DNA of 64,000 nucleotides from Aspidiotus rigidus (GCA_035079385.1 JAVHKY010000055.1:1674001-1738000); one strand, 5' to 3'; positions 31,135 to 43,280 are shown, counted from the first letter of the stretch. Program-made: numbers and translations. The notes: generated from the sequence alone by a model not told the origin.

Positions 31135-31857
31135 AAATATAACCAATATTATCACTCGGCCATCATTAGTTTTTCACGATTCTTTATTTAATATAGGGTA
31201 GAAGACCTGGACAGATAAGCGAGAAAAACTAATTGTAGAATCTTATTTACTGTTGTAAGCAGAAGTTATGTCGTGAAGTGATTGATGACACGTTTCTGTA
31301 GAATGAAAATAAAAGTTTAAGCTTTAGAAAAAGGAAAAGGAGTGAGTTAAGACGTCATAATTGAGTAGAGTGAATGTAAGCTGAGTATATGTGTTATGGT
31401 CACTTCCTTGATTAATTCGCTCAATCACAATCTCCCTAACTCATATACCAAATAACCACCCTTAAAGTTATTACACCACTACATAAGGAGAAGTGGAGGT
31501 AAGTTTGAGTGGCTCCTGAGGAATATTCAGATCCAACTCAAACTCGGTATCAATATTTAGGACGATACAAACGACATTCTATGCGAATCGCAACTTAATC
31601 CGACCATTAGGAAAAAAAATGGGGAAATTTTTCACCGGATTATTATTTTTTTACAATTCTTGATTTAATACAGGGTAGAAGTTTGTACATATCAGGACAG
31701 ATGAGAGAAAGAAAAGTTGATTTTGGAGATTCATCAATTGTTGTAAGGAGGTGACATGTGCTTCATCGCCCGTTTTTATGAAATGAAAAGTAGAGTTTGA
31801 GCCTTAGCAAAGGAAGAGGAGTGAGTTCAGAGGTCGAATTCAAGTAAAATGAATGTT
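31135..31857. repeat. Lone 1.5-unit relative of the 490-bp satellite
   Basis: Begins AAATATAACCAATATTATCACTCGG exactly as the right-hand array does at 56916. It runs through the full unit (TATGGTCAC, CCAAATAACCACCCTTAAAG, CACCGGATTATTATTTTTT) and ends part-way into a second unit near 31857. It is clearly more diverged than array units are from each other. It is in the same orientation as the array, about 25 kb away. Confidence 0.88.
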
Positions 31858-32325
31858 GGGTCCGTGAAGGATCCCTAGAACAAGAAAGCAATAAATTTTG
31901 TGTCTCAATATAACTGGAAATGACTTTTAATTGGCATTAAGTTAGTTTCTTCTTATACCACCACGTTTTTTTTTTTTTTTTTGGACAAAAGACGACTTTT
32001 CAACTGTGAGAGTCATTGGAGAAGGTTGGGAACATACTGCGCGAGTGAAAGCATTGACTATATGAATGATATCTTTGTTGTCGACCTCGAAATTTTGCAT
32101 AAATTTCACTATAGGTCGTTTTTGTTCTCATTTGTGCACAACATTATTTATCGTTTGTGCTTTCACCCTTTCCGCGCAATGAGGAAAATTGTGCAGGGAA
32201 TCAAGAACACAGCCGTCTCTTATTATGAATATGAGTTTTTTTTCAAGTTTTTCTTCTGTGCATCATTTGCGCACGTTCTTAATGGTAAGGATATCGAAAA
32301 ATTCGGAAAGAAATGGTACCTATAT

Positions 32326-32441
32326 TACTGTACGGGCAGGGAAAGTAAGGAATATCGCAACGAGTTCAATGTTTACAACACGAGCAAAGCGAGTGTAATA
32401 AATTGAACGAGTTGCGATACTTACTTGCTGCCCGTACTGTA
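32326..32441. repeat. Inverted repeat, 40-45 bp arms
   Basis: TACTGTACGGGCAG...TATCGCAACGAGTTCAAT (32326-32370) pairs with ATTGAACGAGTTGCGATA...CTGCCCGTACTGTA (32402-32441) with small indels. The loop contains ACACGAGCAAAGCGAGTGT, itself partly palindromic. Short ORFs over this region are not genes. Confidence 0.78.
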
Positions 32442-33310
32442 AGATATTTTTTTTAACGCAAACGCCGAAAGTACGTTTATTTTAGACAGCGAAAACTGCA
32501 TTTTTTAAACGTTTCACACCCTCATGAATTCAGCCCAACAGTGGTGATAAGAAAAGAACTTTTGCACACTGTATCGACGCTTATGATAAACTCAATTTTC
32601 GTTGCCTTACAATTTGTTCACTTTTGTTACCTAAGTTTAGAAAAAATATGTAAAATTACTGATCAGTAATAAAAATAAATTGAAACAAATAAATAACAAG
32701 TAGCCTATATATTTGTCTTCCGACTTTATTTCTCTCTAAATAAACAAATAAAATAATCTCTAACTCCCTTGTATAAATATTTGTGTGAATTTCGTTCTCA
32801 AAAGTTGTGCAATTGATTGATTGCTATACGGAAAAGTGAAAGGTTAGGTTAACACAGAGGATCTCTACTTCTACTGAAATAATTCTCTTACTTTTCTTTT
32901 TAAATGAAGGTATTCACCTCGACACGTGCAATCCTTCAAATCGTTCCTATCTTCAATTATGCAGTATCCATTAGAATGACTTTGTTCAGGGCTAACACGA
33001 AATGGTGTTTCTTCTAAGGATGATATTACCTCTTCAATTTTTCTTATCGTCTTCAAATGCCTGCTTCCTATGATCTCTCAAGGGGAAGAGCTTGTGAGAT
33101 ATTCCTCTCTTCCCTGATTGTGCTTATGCATACTCGAAAGTACGCTTAATTTTCCAAACTCCACAACTTATTTATAATTGAAGAGCTTCTTAAAGGACGA
33201 GAGCGCAGAGTTACGTAATTACACGTCTTATTGCGCCAGTGCACTACAAATACAAAAGTAACACTAATAAATTCTAAAACTGTATAGTGGATATCATGTG
33301 AACAATCTCA
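32442..33310. other. About 870 bp with nothing identified
   Basis: AT-rich; one 61-codon minus-strand ORF (32871-33056) without recognisable motif. No repeat with clear boundaries. Confidence 0.4.
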
Positions 33311-33314
33311 TATA

Positions 33315-33425
33315 CCGTATTTCATTGAATGTAAGCCGCCAGCCATATACTTAAGCCGCACCCCCGATTTGAAGACATCAAAAAAAAAAAAAAAAAAAAG
33401 ACGTCGCACGTGAGCCGCGCTTTTA
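33315..33425. repeat. Short dispersed-type repeat with GTAAGCCGC words and poly(A)
   Basis: ACCGTATTTCATTGAATGTAAG and CCGCC...TTAAGCCGCACCCCCG precede a 20-bp A run and GTGAGCCGCGC. TACCGTATTT plus (T)AAGCCGCACCCC resembles ends of widespread animal MITE families; assignment is tentative. Confidence 0.4.
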
Positions 33426-33887
33426 CCAAATAAAAAATGTATCGTTATCCACGAAAAATATCTTCATTATAGAAAAAATATCATATTACAATAGGTAATT
33501 ACAAATCAATGCACAATTATACCAATCTACCATGAGATCAGTCGTCATCCACTCCTTCATGTGATTTATTGGCACTGAATAACAACAACGCAACGTACCG
33601 GTACTAATAAATATTATATTGATTTACAACGACAATTAATGATACGACGACAAATTAATAGGTACGTGTAGATAACAAATTTTATAAGTCCGCAAGGATC
33701 GAGGGCGAGATACGAACTGACTTGAACTGAACTCGACCGTTGTTGCTTGTCAATCCCTGTACGTAGTACGACAGGTAGAAAAAGGCTGAAAATATTAGAA
33801 AGTTTTATACAGATAAGAAGGGTCTCAAGGGGTAGCCGCTTCCATAGAAATTCCAATCTTGTGGGGATTTCCAACAGGCACCGTTAC

Positions 33888-35040
33888 GTTATCGATGTCC
33901 TTTGTCTGTGAAAAGGTTCTGTTTCCGAGCTTCAAGTTTTCCTCACCTTCCTCAAGGATTTGTACCCCACCATCAAGTTCACCTTGAAGGTGAGGGGAGG
34001 GGGGCTTCCATTAATTTCCTTGATCTCTCTAATTCCATTGTAGGTGACGTTCATAGTTTTGGTATTTTCTGGAAAAATACTTGCACGGACATCTGTGTTC
34101 ATGCCTCTTTGTTTTGCCCCACCTCCCATAAATTGGCCACCTTCAATAGCCTCGTCCACCGGCTCCTTTCTATCCCTCTTTCTCCTCAGGCGTTTCTTGA
34201 GGAGGTGTCTGTCATCAAGCACCTCGCTCTTTCTAATGGGTTTGAGCTTGATGTTGATGAGATGATCAGGAATAAACTTACTTCAAAAGCTTTAGACCTT
34301 ACCACTTCTCTTCCCCGGTGTTTGTCTAGTTCAAGCAGGAAAGAAAAATGGGTTCGTATTCCGTTTTGTGGAAAGTTGTCTTCAAAACTTACCCACCTCA
34401 TTAAGCCTTTTGGTCTTCGTCCTGCCTTTTATAATCCTTATATTGTCCGTAGCATTTTCTGTAAATCTAAAGATTCCACCCCTATATTTGAGAGAAGTGG
34501 AGTCTATAAGCTTCAATGTTCCGGTTGCTCGGGTGTCTACATAGGGGAGACAGGCAGGCAACTTTGTATCAGGGTTCAGGAACACCTTGATGAAGTCGTT
34601 TCTGCCTCCCTCCTAGATTGGCTTTTGGTGAACACCTTTTGGAATCTGGCCATAGGTTTGAGTTGGACCAAGTGGTTTTACTTCACTCTGAGAGTTCTTT
34701 TCGTAGAGGGTTGGCCCTCGAGCATATTGAGATAGTTCGTCATATTAATGATAATGGTTTCGTCGTTTTGAACCGTTTCTTCCACGATAACGACCTCATT
34801 GAAAATTTTTATAAGCTTCCTACCAACAACTCGTGATTCATTTTTGTTTTCCTATCACCACCGACTTTGATAGTGGTGCAGCTTTCTCCTTTCTTTCTTC
34901 CTTTTTAATTTCTTTTCAGTCTGTGTTTTCTGCCTCCCCTGATGATGACTAATTAGTCGAAAAAGCTCTTGAGGTATAAAATAAAATATTGAGCGGTCTG
35001 TAACGTATTTGTTATTATTTTTAATAAAACATGTCCCGCA
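33888..35040 (+). pseudogene. Penelope-like retroelement remnant with GIY-YIG endonuclease
   Basis: The frame 33902-34735 has SINFLDLSNSIVG, HKLATFNSLVHRLLSIPLS and EEVSVIKHLALSNGF, the region after the reverse transcriptase core in Penelope-like elements. A GIY-YIG block follows: SGVYKLQCSGC, VYIGETGRQLCIRVQEH. The protein continues in another frame at 34618-34836 (GEHLLESGHRF, then EIVRHINDNG). There is another frame change near 33990. The reverse transcriptase catalytic part is absent, so it is 5'-truncated. A 3' end with a TGATGATGACTAATTAGTC word follows at 34937-34956. Confidence 0.85.
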
Positions 35041-35201
35041 ACATTTCATCGCGTATTATTCAAAATACTTTATATAGTGATCAGATTTTCTTGGAAAAAC
35101 TGTAAGACCATTCATATTGTTTTAAAAAACACTTGAGAGGTTAACATTCGATTAAGAAAACTTTGAGTTTACAAATTCGACAATGCTGTTGCTGATTTTA
35201 T

Positions 35202-35687
35202 GAATTACTATCACGGTATAAGATGAAGAGGTAATGACACAACGCTAAAATCGTGTCCGCAGTTTTGAAGTTGTACGTACAAACTTCCGCTAGGTTTGCA
35301 GCGAACACTCGGGCTGTTTCCCTGTTCCTTCTACACCCCACCTGCGCCGAGACGTTACCGTTGTTACCCTAGTATTGATGAAATTTCCAAGGATTATAAA
35401 AAATCCAAGAATTTACTTAGAAGGATGATTCTTTCAAAATTTTATAGAGTACTTAGATTAAATGGTATTTTTATGCCAAATATGAAATGCATCGGCTGAT
35501 TCCTAATCCTGCAATAAATTTTTGAAAGTAGCGGCGTTCCCATAAGACTCTGTACATTATCCATCACTTTCATCACGAGCGCTGCGCTCGGGATGTTCAG
35601 AACTACTACAAAATCACGGACAGCGTTTACCACAGTCAGAATACGTTCGTGTCACTACCTCTTCATCTTATACCGTGATTACTATGC
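35202..35687. mobile_element. Inverted-repeat element with 38-bp arms
   Basis: AATTACTATCACGGTATAAG plus ATGAAGAGGTAATGACAC (35203-35240) pairs with GTGTCACTACCTCTTCATC plus TTATACCGTGATTA (35649-35686). Just outside the right arm, AATTTCACGGATTTGGCAATT...CGTAACAT resembles the end of the element at 22126-23173, suggesting a related family. No coding sequence is recognised inside. Confidence 0.7.
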
Positions 35688-35879
35688 AAAAAAACTGCCA
35701 ATTTCACGGATTTGGCAATTATACAAATTAAACGTAACATATAAGGAAGCCCGATATTTTTTTATGCTGGTTGTAATCTAAGACCTCCAAAACGTCGAAG
35801 ACGTTCATTGCCCTCTCCTTCTGTCTACCTCACTTTTTGTCCCAAAAAATTCGATAAAAAAAATTAGAAGCCATTGCAG

Positions 35880-36347
35880 ACGTTGCAATGGCAGCGGGGA
35901 ACCCGCAATTCCTTAACTCGACCTCTCAGGTGGTGTGGAACTGAGTTGATAATCTTGTCATATAATTCAAATCGAAATTATCATTCTACATTCCCTCCTA
36001 TCATATATAGCTCGAGAAACGAAATTCTTCCAAGTCCCCCTTCTATCATATATAGCTCGGAAGTCACAATTCTTCCAAGTCCCCCTCCTATCATATATAG
36101 TTCGAGGCTCGAAATTCTTCTAAGTCCCCCTCCTATCATATATATCTCAAAACTTGAAATCCTTCTAAGTTCCCCTCCTTTCATATATAGCTTGAGACTC
36201 GAGATTTTTCTAAGTCCCCCTCCTATCATATATAGCTCGAGACTCGAAATTCTTCTAAGTCCCGTAACCTAACCTAACCTGCGGACGCGGACGCGGACGT
36301 TTTCTGAGGATGTAATCTCCTAACAAAATAGATAGCGGGTTCCCCGC
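35880..36347. repeat. Six 45-bp tandem repeats between inverted GGGGAACCCGC words
   Basis: The unit TCATATATAGCTCGAGACTCG then AAATTCTTCTAAGTCCCCC... recurs with 45-bp spacing (TCATATA at 36001, 36047, 36092, 36137, 36182 and 36227). Because 45 is a multiple of 3, both strands show repetitive open frames, which are not evidence of coding. AGCGGGGAACCCGC at 35892 and AGCGGGTTCCCCGCT at 36333 lie on either side in inverted orientation and may be ends of a carrier element. A short CCTAACCTAACCT follows near 36266. Confidence 0.85.
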
Positions 36348-36453
36348 TAATAACGGTACGCAACTACACTCCACTACGTGCAAGGGGTGTGATTAAGTTA
36401 TCTAATACGACCTTTTTGTATGAACTGAACTACAGGTTATTGAAAATGTTTGA

Positions 36454-38413
36454 AAAGGACTGGAGGCGGCGACTTCCAAAGTTGATGAACAGAAGGATGG
36501 TATTACCAGAGTTTCACGTATATATGTAAGTGTATCTGGCATACACAATCATGACGTCACAACTTCCTACTTGAACCAAAACACAGATCCTCAAGTCAGA
36601 GAGTTTATCAAGTCTTTAGTCATTGACGAAGGCATTACAGACGTGAGCTCAATAAAAAGTAATTTGAAGAAGTGGTGCCAAGAAAATTACCCAGACATTT
36701 CTCCACTTTCATCCATCTGCTTTTTATCTTACTGATAAAACAATATACAATTATGTACTAAAGTACACGTTTTTGAAACATAAAAATCATATTGACCAAC
36801 TTGCTCTGCAAATTCGCTTAGATGAATGGAGTAAGAATGACGACCATGCAGTAGTTTTTCGACCGTATTCTAAAAATGAGGATGGCGAAATTGTGCCTTT
36901 TTTGTTATGTTTCCAAACAAAATGGCAAAAAGACATGATTGAAAGGTACGGATCTATGGGTTTGCTTGATGCAACATATAAGACAACGATGTATGATTTG
37001 CCGCTTTATTTCTTGGTAGTGAAGACCAATACCTGTTACATAAACGTAGGCACCTTTGTTGTTTTGCATGAAGATGCGAAATCAATAGAAGAGGCTCTTT
37101 GTATCTTTAGGGAGTGGAACGAGAAGTGCTTATTTTGTAACGGATTTTGATGATGCAGAGAGGAAAGCTGTAAAAAATGTATTTAAGTGCCCTTGTTACA
37201 TTTGCGAATTCCATCGTGAGCAGGCGTGGATTCGTTGGCTCAATGTAAAGGAAAATGTGCCCATTGGAAAGCACAGGAAAGAAATTTTAACATTGTGGCG
37301 CGAAATTGCCAAGTGCAACAACGAGAAGGATATTGAAAGATTAATTGGCTCTCTCGATGAAGATGTAATGTACAAAAATAATAGTAAGGCGTGTACATAT
37401 TTTTCATCAACATGGTTACCGGCAGTGAAAGATTGGAGCGAAAGTTTTTTTGCTCCAGATTTTAAAATAAAGATAATGACAAATAATGGGGTGGAGTCGA
37501 TGAACAATGTTCTTAAGAATAAATTTCTTTGCAAACATTCCACTAAAACATTATTAAACTTATTTAATGTAATTGTCGATGAATTTTTGCCTCACCAGCT
37601 GAAATTGTACATTGATAATAATGCAAAGTTGAGTGATTCGTATAGGGAATATAATAAGGAGATAGCAGAATTTCTACGTTATCGACCCATATTTTTCATT
37701 AAACATGTATACGAACGTTTTTGTGCAGCAAAGAATGCTCTTGCTCTTGAGGAAGACGTGATAAACGTTGGATGATAGTCAGTTCATTGTGAAAAGTGAG
37801 ACAAAAAAGTACCTAATTCACAATGTGAATTTGCATACTCCGAGTTGCACATGCAAAGATTTTTTGAAATTCTATTTTCCTTGTAAGCATATGTGCGCAG
37901 TTTTCATCTCCCTAAAGAACAATTCTTCTTTCGAAAGTTTACCGGAACTATATCGAAAAAGCCCTTACATTACTATTGATGAAAAATATAATGTTTTTGT
38001 GAACGACATTCGTAGGTATTCAAGAGAAAGATTCTTCGGCCAATGAAGTAGTTTGTGACGACACTCCAATATCCATTAAATATAGAGTCAATGAAGGCGA
38101 AGGTCATGCCACCGTTGAGAAAAGTAGTTCTTTAAGAAAACGTCTGCATGAAAGCGCAAAAAATCTCTTGAACGTGTCATATACGGTGAATATGAATAGT
38201 TCTCAAGAGACCAACGTTGTGGAATTTGCCATTTCAACGGTGCAGGCAGCAGTAACAGAACTAAAGAATCAAATACCCAGAGATTCGGTTTCGGGTATTC
38301 CGTTGTTGGAGGAAAAACCAACGTTACCGAAGAGATCTGGCGTTCCTCTGAATTTACCGAAGAGGAAACGAATCGCAAAAAGAAAGAAGGCTGTATTGAA
38401 CTTGGACGATTAA
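36454..38413 (+). pseudogene. Mutator-like (MULE) transposase with SWIM zinc finger, frameshifted
   Basis: Four or more reading-frame pieces align in order. 36460-36710 has VSVSGIHNHDVT, an N-terminal DNA-binding-type block. 36720-37140 has LLDATYKTTMYDLPLYFLV (first catalytic Asp). After a 1-nt shift comes FVTDFDDAERKAV (second Asp), CEFHREQAWIRW and TNNGVESMNNVLKNKF (catalytic Glu), up to 37770. After another shift a SWIM finger appears, CTCKDFLKFYFPCKH (37845-37905). After a third shift near 38020 a basic tail ends in PKRKRIAKRKK at 38413. The order matches MULE-type transposases often annotated as calcium-responsive transcription factor-like in invertebrates. All catalytic residues are still visible, but the frame changes make it inactive unless they are assembly errors. 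No terminal inverted repeats found. Confidence 0.82.
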
Positions 38414-38701
38414 TCAGTAATTGATCCGTAATGGAAAAAACTCAGCTCAAGACACGTATCAATATTCACCAAGTATATTAAATCTTATCAACAGAAAATG
38501 ATGACTACCGTTCATTATTTTACCTTTTCAACTCTCATCATCTCGCAAATCTTTGCTTTTCTGATGCAATCGCCTGATGATGATACGCTTGCCTTAGGTA
38601 TATCAAAAACGGTCGCGTTTAACATCAAGACATCTAAATTCGCATTTTTGTTGTTTCGTTTTTCTACGTATTCGTATTTTTATCTTCTATTTTCGGTCCC
38701 T

Positions 38702-40012
38702 TAATTAACTTGGCCAACAAATCGGTTCTCACTTTGATAGACCGTATTCAAACCACCTCTCCGAGGATGATTTTGAGAACCTTTCAAACAAGTCCTAAAC
38801 CCAGTTTATGCGCAGAAGCTGCCGAACCTCCTCTTCACATTCGTCGACTCATTCTAACCTCTAACTTCTTATCAACTGTCTCTCAATTCCCTCATCTTCC
38901 CATTTTTAATTCCATCTTCAACCCAAATCACAACCTCCCTCCAGCCCCCAGAAACACACATATCTTGCTTCAATTCAAACACTCCCTCAATGAACCTTTC
39001 TCAGTTGCAATATTCGCCTGTCTTTCCCACCTCTTTCAACTCCCTCTTTACGCCAAATTTCTCCTCCTCACAGACTCACTCTCTTCACTGCACTCTCTCA
39101 CTGACCCCTACACTACAAACCCTCTCACACAAAGAATCCTCCTCAGCTCCAAACTCTAACCTAAATTAACGTCCACGTCATATTCATTTGGATACCTGGC
39201 CACATTGGCCTACCCGAACATGACGTGGTAGACCAGGCAGCTAAACTAGCCACCTCCTTCGATACTATCACTGATCTATCATACTCCCCTACTTGTCACT
39301 GACTATAAAAATCATTACCGCTCACTCATCTTAAATTCTTGGACCAAACTCTGGAAAAACCAACCTTCAAACAAACTCCTCCGAATTAAAAAGACTCCAA
39401 CCCCCTGGTCAATCTCTTTCATAAATTCTAAACGTGAAGACATCGTCATCACCAGACTAAGAATAGGCCATACCCGAAACACACACTCACATCTCATTGA
39501 TCGAAACTCCCCATCACCCGCACCCTGCCCTCACTGTCAAGAACCCAATTTAAACGTCGATCACTTCTTCTCATGTCCTGTACTCCAAAAACTCCGCTCT
39601 TCTTTAAATGTCTCTTCTTCTCTCCCCCAAGCTCTCAAAAACAATTCATACACCATCTCCCTCACACTTCAATACCTCCGTCTTACCCATTTCATTTCAG
39701 CCATCTGAGTCTACTTTCATTTATCTAACTCGTCCACCATTTTCACCTACTATTACAACAAGTTCGTGTTTTTTTTTGGGACGGTATTAAAATATTACAA
39801 TTTCTCTATTATTTCTTTCTTTTTATACAGTTAAAATTATGCGAATACGTAACTTCTTGTAAATTCCCGTTCAGAACTCTGCGATTATTTTTATTCCTTT
39901 TCTTCCGTTCAATAAGTTCAATCTAAGTTGATTATTATTTTCTGTATGTACCACCTATGTATTTTTATATTGAAGCTCAAAGGCTCATTAAATAAATAAA
40001 TAAATAATTTTC
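38702..40012 (+). pseudogene. 5'-truncated I/Jockey-group non-LTR retrotransposon
   Basis: It begins abruptly within the connection region of ORF2 (LIDRIQTTS, EPPLHIRRLIL). RNase H motifs follow: LLLTDSLSSLHSL (near 39070) and WIPGHIGLPEHDVVDQAAKLA in pieces (near 39190). A terminal zinc-binding block, CPHCQEPNLNVDHFFSCPV (near 39530), is also seen. At least two frame changes (about 39160 and 39290) separate the pieces. The 3' end is AGGCTCATTAAATAAATAAA with TAAA repeats ending near 40008, typical of target-primed reverse transcription. The upstream edge near 38702 is an ordinary 5' truncation. Confidence 0.85.
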
Positions 40013-41140
40013 TCGTAAAATTTCTAGAACTCCAACATACTTTGGTGAACATAGTTATGTGCCTTTGTGATAACTTTTTTCTTAATAATTATGGCTCATA
40101 TACCTTTCAGGAGAATGTCAAAAAAAAATTTCAAGGTAACAGAGGTTTGATCACCGGAAATGGTGAAAAATTGTAACTTCTCTGCGTTTTTCCCCCGGGG
40201 ACTTTTTTACGGGGGTTTGAACTTCCTCAAAATTAGGCCGGGGAAGAACTTCTGAAAGAATAAGTAAGCCTATTAGCGTCATTAATAAGACACGGTGTGG
40301 AAATTCAAGAAAATATTTTCATCACGCAGCAAGTTCTCTACTTCTTCTTATTCTTTGTCTTGCTACCTGACTTGTCATCAGTAATATCTTCCTCTTCAGG
40401 TGTTCCCTGTACGTCATCTTTCCCGTTCAAGACTTTCCAATGCATAATTTCTCCGTTTAGGTGTTTTTTGTACCCTCACTTTGGATCTATCGATATTGAG
40501 TAACTCGGAACACTCTTCCTTCGTCGTGTCACCTGCAGGTAGCTTTCTTATAAGAATCACTAGAAACCTTGAAAACTTTACTCAGAAAAGTCCACTTTAG
40601 CCCTTCCGAACATAGTGTATACTTTTCTATTTGTATAAGTAGTCATCTTACAGTTGTCAAGTGTATCCGATACACTGAGTTTTGACGTAGTTCGTTAATT
40701 TGTATCACTTGGAAATTCTATATTGTGGGTCTAATCCTATGAAGTGAGTCTCAAAAGCTTAGTGTCATTATGACAAAACCTCAATTCACGAGATGGTATG
40801 AAATATATTGTAACATTACTATTCTTTCAAACCCAATTCTAAGTTTGATTCTTTTCTCTGTCATTCTCTACATCAGAGTTTTGAGGGAGTTCACCATTGA
40901 CAACGTTGGTTATAAGTACCATGAACGTATGCATCGATGAAAGCAAATCGACATGAACTCTGTCTAACGCCTGTGAGTGCTTTTGAATCTTGTTACCGGT
41001 AATTGTTAGGATGAATTCGGTTAAAAAAATTTATTTATTAATAATAAAAACAAGAAAAAAATTGTTACCTAATTGTCTTCTAAAAGGCAAGCCAAATCAG
41101 AACACCGGGAGTTTCTTTTTTTGGATAATGAATTTGTTGG
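40013..41140. other. About 1.1 kb without identified feature
   Basis: Only short ORFs, such as 40297-40503, with no recognisable motif. No clear repeat boundaries. Confidence 0.4.
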
Positions 41141-41144
41141 AGAG

Positions 41145-41500
41145 ACCGAGATTCTGAATTTTGATGTAAAATCCCCCATAAGAAATATACAGAGAAAAAT
41201 TGCGAGTTGAGATTACTCAAAGACTACTGAAACTAGGAACTTCATCTTCAGGATTCCAAAATTAGGTATAAAGACGCGTGTTTTAAAAAGAGTCAAGCAA
41301 TCGGTTCAGTAAAGGCTGATATTTCCCTGTCCTAAAATTTTGAATTCTATAGTGTAGAAAGACCCCTTCAGAAATGTTCAGAGAAAAATTGTAAATTACG
41401 GGATTATTTAAACACTACTCAAGGTAGGGTTTTCATCTACGGAATTTCAGAGTTGAGTATAGATACGCATATTTAGAAAAACGACGGTTTCCTTAACGAT
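41145..41500. repeat. Diverged tandem duplication, about 190 bp
   Basis: Copy one (about 41145-41325) has GTAAAATCCCCCATAAGAAAT, CAGAGAAAAATTG and ATAAAGACGCGT. Copy two (about 41337-41500) has GTAGAAAGACCCCTTCAGAAAT, CAGAGAAAAATTG and ATAGATACGCAT in the same order. Non-coding. Confidence 0.6.
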
Positions 41501-41639
41501 ATTAAACGAGGAACGCAGGGAATCTGTTCTAAGTTATGGGTCGAATTAGTTTTGGTATTAAAAATTCAAATTGAAATCTTGAAGAGTCCAAGTTTTTCTG
41601 AGTCTCTTGTATCATGGCGTATACCTAAAGCTTGAAGAT

Positions 41640-41730
41640 AAAAATTTTTCCAAGTCCCTTTCCTATCATTTAGTCCCCCTCTTATCATATATTATGGCTC
41701 GAAAAATTCGAGATTTTTCCAAGTCCAAAC
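41640..41730. repeat. Two partial units of the AAGTCCCCC / TATCATATAT repeat
   Basis: TTTTTCCAAGTCCCTTTCC, TATCATTTAGTCCCCCTC, TTATCATATATTATGGCTCG and GATTTTTCCAAGTCC match units at 35995-36265. Third locus of the family in this window. Confidence 0.7.
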
Positions 41731-43090
41731 TTTAAGCTATATAGCTAAGCAGTTCATTGCACCCTCATGAGAATGATTTTTTGGAACAATTTCCGTGTAA
41801 CGGATGTTACTTTTTTTACACATCTAAAAAAAAGTCAGTTTATGTCCCATCGTACTTGTGAAATATCAACGTAACTGCGTGACTGTCACGCGACAACGTG
41901 AACTCTCGATAAGATGAGCATTATAAACGGATTTTTGTGCCGGGAAATTTCACGAGAAATAATTTATGACTGATGAGTTTTTTCTCTAAAATGCGTATCA
42001 AGCGAGGTATTTACAAAAAACTGAATTTGAGGGGTATCAAATCTCCATAAGAAAAGTTTTTGGAAGAAACGCGAACAAGTTACTATTTTCTTTTTCACAT
42101 CATTCTTCACCATTTCCAGCATACAAACCTTTGTTACCTATCTCGAAATTTTGCATTTTGAGTTTCTTTTTCTTCTTATCAATTTGCCTAGACTATTCGG
42201 ATGAATTTTTTGTTTTTATTGTGAGCCTACAAGGCGATGTAATGAAAAAACTTCATCAAAGAAATAAGCCAGTTTTTTTTTCCTCGACGACAGACCAATT
42301 CTGCGATCGTGGTATGCAGTCATTTTTCCTGTCTTTGAAGTATAATATATACATTATATTCAGTGGATATTATACTTACTTTTCAAGAGATTTAAGTATT
42401 TTTTGATTAAACTTAAATTAATTCTCCCATTTAGTGCATAATAAGACACAATGTATTTATCTGAAGGATACGTTTATAGTCACAATGAAAAATAAGAGAA
42501 ATCTCGACCAAATGTGTGAAGTCCAACAGGAGAAAATGATGATTAAAGTGAGAGGCGTGCAACTCTTGTCACTAGTTACATAAATAAGTTATGGGTTATG
42601 ATTATAACTATCTATATAATATTCTTCTTAGTATGTGGCAGCCACTTATATTTATATATTACGTCCAAGAACTATCCCTGGGCAAATAAAAAAATAAACT
42701 GATGTACAGTAATCTGGTGTTTTGATTTTGGATGGAGACGTGTAATTCTTTTGAGTACTCTTCATAAGTCGCGCCAAAGAGCCTGTTGCAACTATCATCT
42801 ATTTGAGAAAAACTTAAAACACCTAAGAAAATTAAAAACGGTTTTGGTTACACTTGACTTCAATTTAAAAGCAAACAAACGAGATAAATTTTCTTTTTGA
42901 AGATTCAAGAATGTGAATGGTAGCCAAAACTTCTTTTTACTTTTTCTTTCGTTGAAAGTATGTTGAAGAATATGTCTCACGAATAAAATCTTTCTCATTA
43001 TGATTCACCGTTTTGCACTTTATTTTTAATTTTTCAGAAGAAGAAACTGATTGTTTGTTCCAATGCTATGAAATAAATTCATAAAATAAG
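41731..43090. other. About 1.35 kb without identified feature
   Basis: AT-rich; short ORFs at 42131-42406 and 42795-42998 lack motifs or convincing splice context. Confidence 0.4.
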
Positions 43091-43280
43091 GTTATAATTA
43101 GTTTGAAAAAATTTTTAATTGAGGCATTTCGCCTAAAAATGCTTCATCAGTAGAATACACAACGGACTACAAATAAATACTGCAAATAAAATAACAAAAA
43201 TTCGTCTTGATAATTTATTTGCAGTCGGTCGTGTATTCTGAGAAGGCCTCAATTGAAGGTTTTTCAAAATAAAGTGTAAC
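43091..43280. mobile_element. 190-bp imperfect hairpin element
   Basis: GTTATAATTAGTTTGAAAAA...AATTGAGGC at the left pairs with GCCTCAATTGAAG...TTTTCAAAATAAAGTGTAAC at the right. An inner pair GAATACACAACGGACTACAA matches TGCAGTCGGTCGTGTATTC. MITE-like, with no ORF. Confidence 0.72.

Noticed and set aside
31981..32406. 141-codon plus-strand ORF
   Set aside because: Begins in a poly(T) run, ends within an inverted repeat, and has low-complexity Phe-rich composition.
35981..36272. Repetitive ORFs on both strands over the 45-bp array
   Set aside because: The repeat period is a multiple of three, so frames stay open automatically.
36262..36280. CCTAACCTAACCT, resembling insect telomere repeat (TTAGG)n
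   Set aside because: Only two and a half units, next to an unrelated 45-bp tandem array. Too short to indicate telomeric origin.
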